A stretch of DNA of 64,000 nt from NCBI GenBank assembly GCA_030544685.1, contig CP086683.1, positions 682,001-746,000 of the forward strand. Direction: 5' to 3'. The notes under the pieces were generated by a model, which saw only the letters and a program-made list of their open reading frames with translations, made no database searches and was not told where the DNA came from. This stretch comes from Pseudomonas sp. B21_DOA (lineage in GTDB: Bacteria > Pseudomonadota > Gammaproteobacteria > Pseudomonadales > Pseudomonadaceae). The position numbers were made by a program, and so were the translations under genes. This document shows positions 60,463 through 64,000 of the stretch, piece after piece (the first letter of the stretch is position 1; each line of letters begins with the position of its first letter).

Positions 60463-60552
60463 ACCGTGCCTCGGTGGTTTGAGGCGTTCGCGGACACTAT
60501 CACAGCTCAAAAAATATACAAGTCACGCCCTTTTTTGCCTGGGTGAAACCCT

Positions 60553-60643
60553 TGTGGCGAGGGATTTATCCCGTTCGGCTGCGCAGCAGCCGTATGGATT
60601 TTGGGGCCGCTACGCGACCCAACGGCGATAAATCCCTCGCCAC
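60553..60643. repeat. GAGGGATTTATCCC-type repeat pair
   Basis: TTGTGGCGAGGGATTTATCCC and the inverse GATAAATCCCTCGCCACGA flank inner hairpins (CGGCTGCGCAGCAGCCG). It is the third copy of this family in the window. The 249-base gap between rnk and DUF1289 holds this and the rnk hairpin. Confidence 0.82.
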
Positions 60644-60647
60644 GATA

Positions 60648-60869
60648 TCAACAGGCTTGGGATTTTCGTGCAGCAGCCTGCTGGCAAATCACCCGGCGCC
60701 GTTGATCATCGGCCGAGCGCCATTCGCGAATGTCTTCAACGTGGCGCGCGCAGCCGAGGCAGACTTTCTGTTCGTCCAGTCGGCATATGCCCGTGCAGGG
60801 CGAGGGCACCGCCGGGCTGACATTGCTGTAGAGCGGTTTCGGCGGGCGAACAGGCGCGGCATCAGTCAC
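60648..60869 (-). CDS. DUF1289 domain protein
   Basis: A 73-residue protein with the cysteine pattern SPCTGICRLDEQKVCLGCAR and a following WRSADDQRRRVICQQAA helix. The four cysteines suggest metal or Fe-S binding, consistent with its place 3 bases after cyaY. Function unknown. Confidence 0.88.
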   Translation of the reverse strand: MTDAAPVRPPKPLYSNVSPAVPSPCTGICRLDEQKVCLGCARHVEDIREWRSADDQRRRVICQQAAARKSQAC

Positions 60870-60872
60870 GAA

Positions 60873-61205
60873 TCACAGACCTTCGAAATCGAATTCGGCG
60901 CCAGCCTGCTGCTTGACGAGGCGTTCGAGCATTTCGCCAAGTTGCTCTTCGCTCTTGTCGCACATCCAGCGCTCGCTTTCTTCGTTGTAATCGAAGTGGA
61001 AACCACCGGACACGGCCGCCAGCCACAGCTGACGCAAGGGTTCCTGGCGGCTGAAGATCAACTGGCTGCCGTTTTCGAATTTGACCGTCAGCACGCCAGC
61101 CGAGCTTTCCAGATCGATGTCCAGATCGCTTTCGTCAAATATGTCTTCCAGTTTTTCCTGGGTTTCATCGACCAGATCGTGGAAACGGGCTTCGGACAAA
61201 CTCAT
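60873..61205 (-). CDS. cyaY: Frataxin-like iron donor CyaY
   Basis: A 110-residue frataxin homologue that binds iron and modulates IscS-dependent Fe-S assembly. The acidic first helix is visible (FHDLVDETQEKLEDIFDESD, then LDIDLE), followed by the beta-sheet FENGSQLIFSRQEPLRQLWL. It is upstream of the DUF1289 gene with a 3-base gap, so they are probably co-expressed. Confidence 0.95.
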   Translation of the reverse strand: MSLSEARFHDLVDETQEKLEDIFDESDLDIDLESSAGVLTVKFENGSQLIFSRQEPLRQLWLAAVSGGFHFDYNEESERWMCDKSEEQLGEMLERLVKQQAGAEFDFEGL

Positions 61206-61311
61206 TGCGGCAACCTCAAAAATGTCTGATCAGGCTCAAGCGCCGAAAGATACGGACGCTGCCGGCCGATTGCAAAGATTAACGACCAAGCACCTGGCCC
61301 ATCCAGCACCG

Positions 61312-61408
61312 CCCCCGTGGGAGCGAGCCTGCTCGCGAAAGCGGTGTGTCAGGCAACGAGCCTGTTGAATTTGCCGACGCCTTCGCGAGCAGGCTCGCTC
61401 CCACAGGG
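61312..61408. repeat. REPIN with long spacer
   Basis: GTGGGAGCGAGCCTGCTCGCGAAAGC and its inverse about 45 bases apart, between the divergent cyaY and lptM genes. Confidence 0.88.
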
Positions 61409-61516
61409 ATGATGCGCTTCTCAGGAGCCCCGCCGTACGGGAACCCCCTAGCATAGGCAAGCTGCCGGGTGGCCGGTATACTCCGGCGCAATTAACGCAT
61501 TTTCAAGGATTTCGCC

Positions 61517-61690
61517 ATGAAGCGCCTGATCTCTTCCCTTGCTGCGCTCGTCGCGGTTGCCTGCCTGGTCTCGGCCTGTGGCCAAAAAGGCCCGCTGTAC
61601 CTGCCCGATGACGACCAGGACCCGGCCGAACAAGCCCAGTCCTCGCAAAAGCAGCCATCCAAGGCTCACAAGCACGACGTCTACCAATAA
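61517..61690 (+). CDS. lptM: LptM (LppL/YifL) small outer-membrane lipoprotein
   Basis: A 57-residue lipoprotein: signal [21 protein letters not shown], lipobox VSAC with the acylated Cys at residue 21, then [18 protein letters not shown]. The [10 protein letters not shown] motif is the family hallmark. In E. coli LptM (YifL) aids maturation of the LptD/E lipopolysaccharide translocon; in Pseudomonas it was called LppL. It precedes lysA by 9 bases. Confidence 0.92.
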   Translation: MKRLISSLAALVAVACLVSACGQKGPLYLPDDDQDPAEQAQSSQKQPSKAHKHDVYQ

Positions 61691-61699
61691 GGGATCGCC

Positions 61700-62947
61700 A
61701 TGGACGCTTTTAACTACCGTGGCGGGGAGCTGTTCGCGGAAGGTGTGGCGCTGTCCGCCATCGCCGACCGCTTCGGCACACCCACCTATGTCTACTCGCG
61801 CGCGCACATCCAAGCGCAATATCTGGCCTACGCCGATGCGCTGGCCGGCATGCCGCATCTGGTCTGCTTCGCGGTCAAGGCCAACTCCAACCTCGGTGTA
61901 CTGAATGTCCTGGCCCGTCTCGGCGCCGGTTTCGACATCGTTTCCCGTGGCGAGCTGGAACGCGTACTGGCCGCTGGTGGCAGCGCCGACAAGATCGTTT
62001 TCTCCGGCGTCGGCAAGACCCGTGACGACATGCGTCGCGCCCTCGAAGTCGGCGTGCACTGCTTCAACGTCGAATCCACCGACGAGCTCGAACGCCTGCA
62101 AGTGGTCGCCGCCGAGCTGGGTGTTCGCGCCCCGGTCTCGTTGCGCGTGAACCCGGACGTCGATGCCGGCACCCACCCGTACATTTCTACCGGTCTCAAA
62201 GAGAACAAGTTCGGCATCGCCATTGCCGACGCCGAAGACGTGTACGTACGCGCCGCGCATCTGCCGAATCTGGAAGTGGTCGGTGTCGACTGCCACATCG
62301 GTTCGCAACTGACCACGCTGCCGCCGTTCATCGATGCACTGGATCGCCTGCTCGATCTGGTCGATCGCCTCGGCGACTGCGGCATTCACCTGCGCCACAT
62401 CGATCTTGGTGGCGGCCTGGGCGTGCGTTATCGCGATGAAGAGCCGCCGCTGGCTGCCGACTACATCAAAGCCGTGCGCGAGCGCCTCGACGGGCGTGAT
62501 CTGGCGCTGGTGTTCGAGCCGGGCCGCTTCATCGTTGCCAATGGCGGCGTGTTGCTGACCCAGGTCGAATACCTCAAGCACACCGAGCACAAGGATTTCG
62601 CCATCGTCGACGCGGCGATGAACGACCTGATCCGTCCGGCGCTGTATCAGGCGTGGATGGACGTCACGGCCGTGAAACCGCGCGACAGCGCTACACGCAA
62701 GTACGACATCGTCGGCCCGATCTGCGAAACCGGCGATTTCCTCGCCAAGGACCGCGAGCTGGCGCTGGAAGAAGGCGACTTGCTGGCAGTGCATTCGGCC
62801 GGTGCCTACGGTTTCGTCATGAGCTCCAACTACAACACCCGCGGCCGTGCCGCTGAAGTGCTGGTGGACGGGGATCAGGTTTTTGAAGTGCGTCGCCGCG
62901 AAACCGTGGCCGAGCTGTTTGCCGGCGAAAGCCTGCTGCCGGAGTAA
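61700..62947 (+). CDS. lysA: Diaminopimelate decarboxylase
   Basis: A 415-residue PLP enzyme making lysine from meso-diaminopimelate. The PLP lysine is in VCFAVKANSNLGVLNVLARL, with GSQL in DCHIGSQLTTL, and the catalytic cysteine in GPICETGDFLAKD. It begins MDAFNYRGGELFAEGVALSA. It is followed 3 bases later by dapF in the conserved lptM-lysA-dapF operon. Confidence 0.97.
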   Translation: MDAFNYRGGELFAEGVALSAIADRFGTPTYVYSRAHIQAQYLAYADALAGMPHLVCFAVKANSNLGVLNVLARLGAGFDIVSRGELERVLAAGGSADKIVFSGVGKTRDDMRRALEVGVHCFNVESTDELERLQVVAAELGVRAPVSLRVNPDVDAGTHPYISTGLKENKFGIAIADAEDVYVRAAHLPNLEVVGVDCHIGSQLTTLPPFIDALDRLLDLVDRLGDCGIHLRHIDLGGGLGVRYRDEEPPLAADYIKAVRERLDGRDLALVFEPGRFIVANGGVLLTQVEYLKHTEHKDFAIVDAAMNDLIRPALYQAWMDVTAVKPRDSATRKYDIVGPICETGDFLAKDRELALEEGDLLAVHSAGAYGFVMSSNYNTRGRAAEVLVDGDQVFEVRRRETVAELFAGESLLPE

Positions 62948-62950
62948 CCC

Positions 62951-63781
62951 ATGCTGCTGCGTTTTACCAAAATGCACGGCCTGGGCAACGACTTCATGGT
63001 CCTCGACCTGGTCAGCCAGCACGCGCACATTCAGCCCAAACACGCCAAGCAATGGGGAGATCGCCACACCGGGATCGGTTTCGACCAGTTGTTGATCGTC
63101 GAAGCGCCGAGCAACCCGGACGTGGATTTCCGCTACCGGATCTTCAATTCCGACGGTTCGGAAGTGGAACAGTGCGGCAACGGTGCGCGCTGCTTCGCCC
63201 GCTTCGTGCTCGACAAGCGTCTGACTGCCAAGCGGCAGATCCGCGTCGAGACCAAGGGCGGCATCATCGAGCTGGACGTGCGTAACGACGGCCAGATCGG
63301 CGTGAACATGGGCGCGCCGCGCCTGGTGCCGGCAGACATTCCATTCCAGGCGCCAGCCCAGGCCAGCAGCTATCAGCTGGACGTCGACGGCACCACGGTC
63401 GAACTGGCCGCCGTGTCGATGGGCAATCCCCATGCGGTGATCCGCGTGAACGACATCAACAGCGCACCGGTGCATGAGCTGGGACCGAAGATCGAACACC
63501 ATCCACGCTTCCCGGCGCGGGTCAATGTCGGCTTCCTTCAGGTCATCGATCGTCACCGCGCGCAACTGCGCGTGTGGGAGCGCGGCGCCGGGGAAACCCA
63601 GGCCTGCGGCACCGGCGCCTGTGCGGCGGCGGTGGCGGCCATCAGTCAGGGGTGGATGGATTCGCCGCTGTTGATCGACCTGCCCGGCGGGCGTCTGTCC
63701 ATCGAGTGGGCCGGCCCGGGCGAATCGGTGTTGATGACCGGTCCGGCAGTGCGTGTATACGAAGGACAAGTGCGTCTTTGA
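62951..63781 (+). CDS. dapF: Diaminopimelate epimerase
   Basis: A 276-residue PLP-independent epimerase converting LL- to meso-diaminopimelate. The two catalytic cysteines are in [13 protein letters not shown] and [15 protein letters not shown]. It starts [20 protein letters not shown]. It supplies both lysA and peptidoglycan synthesis. Confidence 0.97.
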   Translation: MLLRFTKMHGLGNDFMVLDLVSQHAHIQPKHAKQWGDRHTGIGFDQLLIVEAPSNPDVDFRYRIFNSDGSEVEQCGNGARCFARFVLDKRLTAKRQIRVETKGGIIELDVRNDGQIGVNMGAPRLVPADIPFQAPAQASSYQLDVDGTTVELAAVSMGNPHAVIRVNDINSAPVHELGPKIEHHPRFPARVNVGFLQVIDRHRAQLRVWERGAGETQACGTGACAAAVAAISQGWMDSPLLIDLPGGRLSIEWAGPGESVLMTGPAVRVYEGQVRL

Positions 63782-63794
63782 GCGAGCAGAAATC

Positions 63795-64000
63795 ATGACC
63801 GACAAGCCACAGGTACCCGCCCGACCAGTCGACGAATCAGCTTCCGAGAGCCTTGAGGCAGCCGCGGTTGCCGCGTACCTGGAGGCTCATCCGGACTTCT
63901 TCGTCGAGCACGAAGAGCTGCTGCCATCGTTGCGCATCCCGCACCGACGTGGCGACACCGTGTCGCTGGTCGAGCGGCAGATGACCATCCTGCGCGACCG
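63795..64000 (+). CDS. DUF484 family protein (5' part)
   Basis: The frame starts MTDKPQVPARPVDESASESL and includes VAAYLEAHPDFFVEHEELLP and SLVERQMTILRDR, matching the GAF-like DUF484 family that usually lies between dapF and xerC. It runs off the right edge. The ATG is 13 bases after the dapF stop. Confidence 0.9.
   Translation, partial: MTDKPQVPARPVDESASESLEAAAVAAYLEAHPDFFVEHEELLPSLRIPHRRGDTVSLVERQMTILRD

Overview
The window is chromosomal, GC-rich DNA from a Pseudomonas, most likely of the P. fluorescens group. Three things point there. The gene order follows the region of the P. aeruginosa chromosome that runs from the glycine cleavage genes to dapF (gcvTH, ubiI/ubiH/pepP, zapA/6S RNA, ubiD, rho, trxA, ppx/ppk, hemB, algP/algQ, hemC/D/X/Y, algR, argH, cyaA, lysA/dapF). 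AlgP, AlgQ and AlgR are Pseudomonas-type proteins. Many intergenic gaps hold the palindromic GAGCGAGCCTGCTCGCGAA repeat in paired inverted form (REPIN), typical of the fluorescens group. No prophage, transposase gene, CRISPR array, tRNA or rRNA was seen.

Layout. 1-5 kb: gcvH and gcvT, a MITE-like structured element, then a two-gene ferric iron ABC importer with no adjacent ATPase. 5-12.8 kb: an aerobic ubiquinone block (UbiI, a DUF4442 protein, UbiH, PepP, YgfB), then zapA, 6S RNA, 5-formyl-THF cyclo-ligase, an EVE protein and a FliL-like protein. 12.8-22.8 kb: a quinone oxidoreductase, glpT with a GlpR-like operator, a ChaC-like enzyme, a flavin reductase and UbiD pair, an OafA-like acyltransferase, rho and trxA. 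22.8-26.7 kb: an amino-acid ABC importer divergent from a FadR-type regulator; this looks like an insertion relative to the P. aeruginosa order. 26.8-34 kb: ppx and ppk facing each other, hemB, DedA, ElbB, YaiI. 34-41 kb: a cytochrome c-FTR1 iron permease, then an envelope lipoprotein locus (two COG3014 paralogues, YcfL, LpoB, a CsgG/LpoB-like protein). 41-53.5 kb: LysE exporter, MscS channel, ABC-F ATPase, algP, FKBP isomerase, algQ, dsbB, hemY-hemX/hemD-hemC, algR. 53.4-64 kb: a decayed algZ remnant, argH, GST, small conserved genes, cyaA, rnk, DUF1289, cyaY, lptM, lysA, dapF and the start of a DUF484 gene.

The main quality observation is that about ten conserved genes are broken or altered by single-base deletions, nearly always in short homopolymers (gcvT, ygfB, the TIGR02449 gene, the FadR-type regulator, FTR1, one COG3014 copy twice, ABC-F, dsbB, hemD/hemX, cyaA). 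One more gene has an in-frame TGA. Several of these genes are housekeeping, and all lesions are -1 deletions, so assembly error is the most economical explanation; each site is listed so it can be checked. The apparent HemD-HemX fusion is probably one of these artefacts.

The most biologically interesting items are the LpoB/COG3014 lipoprotein locus, the loss of algZ beside an intact algR, the MITE-like element whose terminal repeat carries the stop codon of the neighbouring permease, and an AT-rich operator-like palindrome upstream of the ChaC gene.
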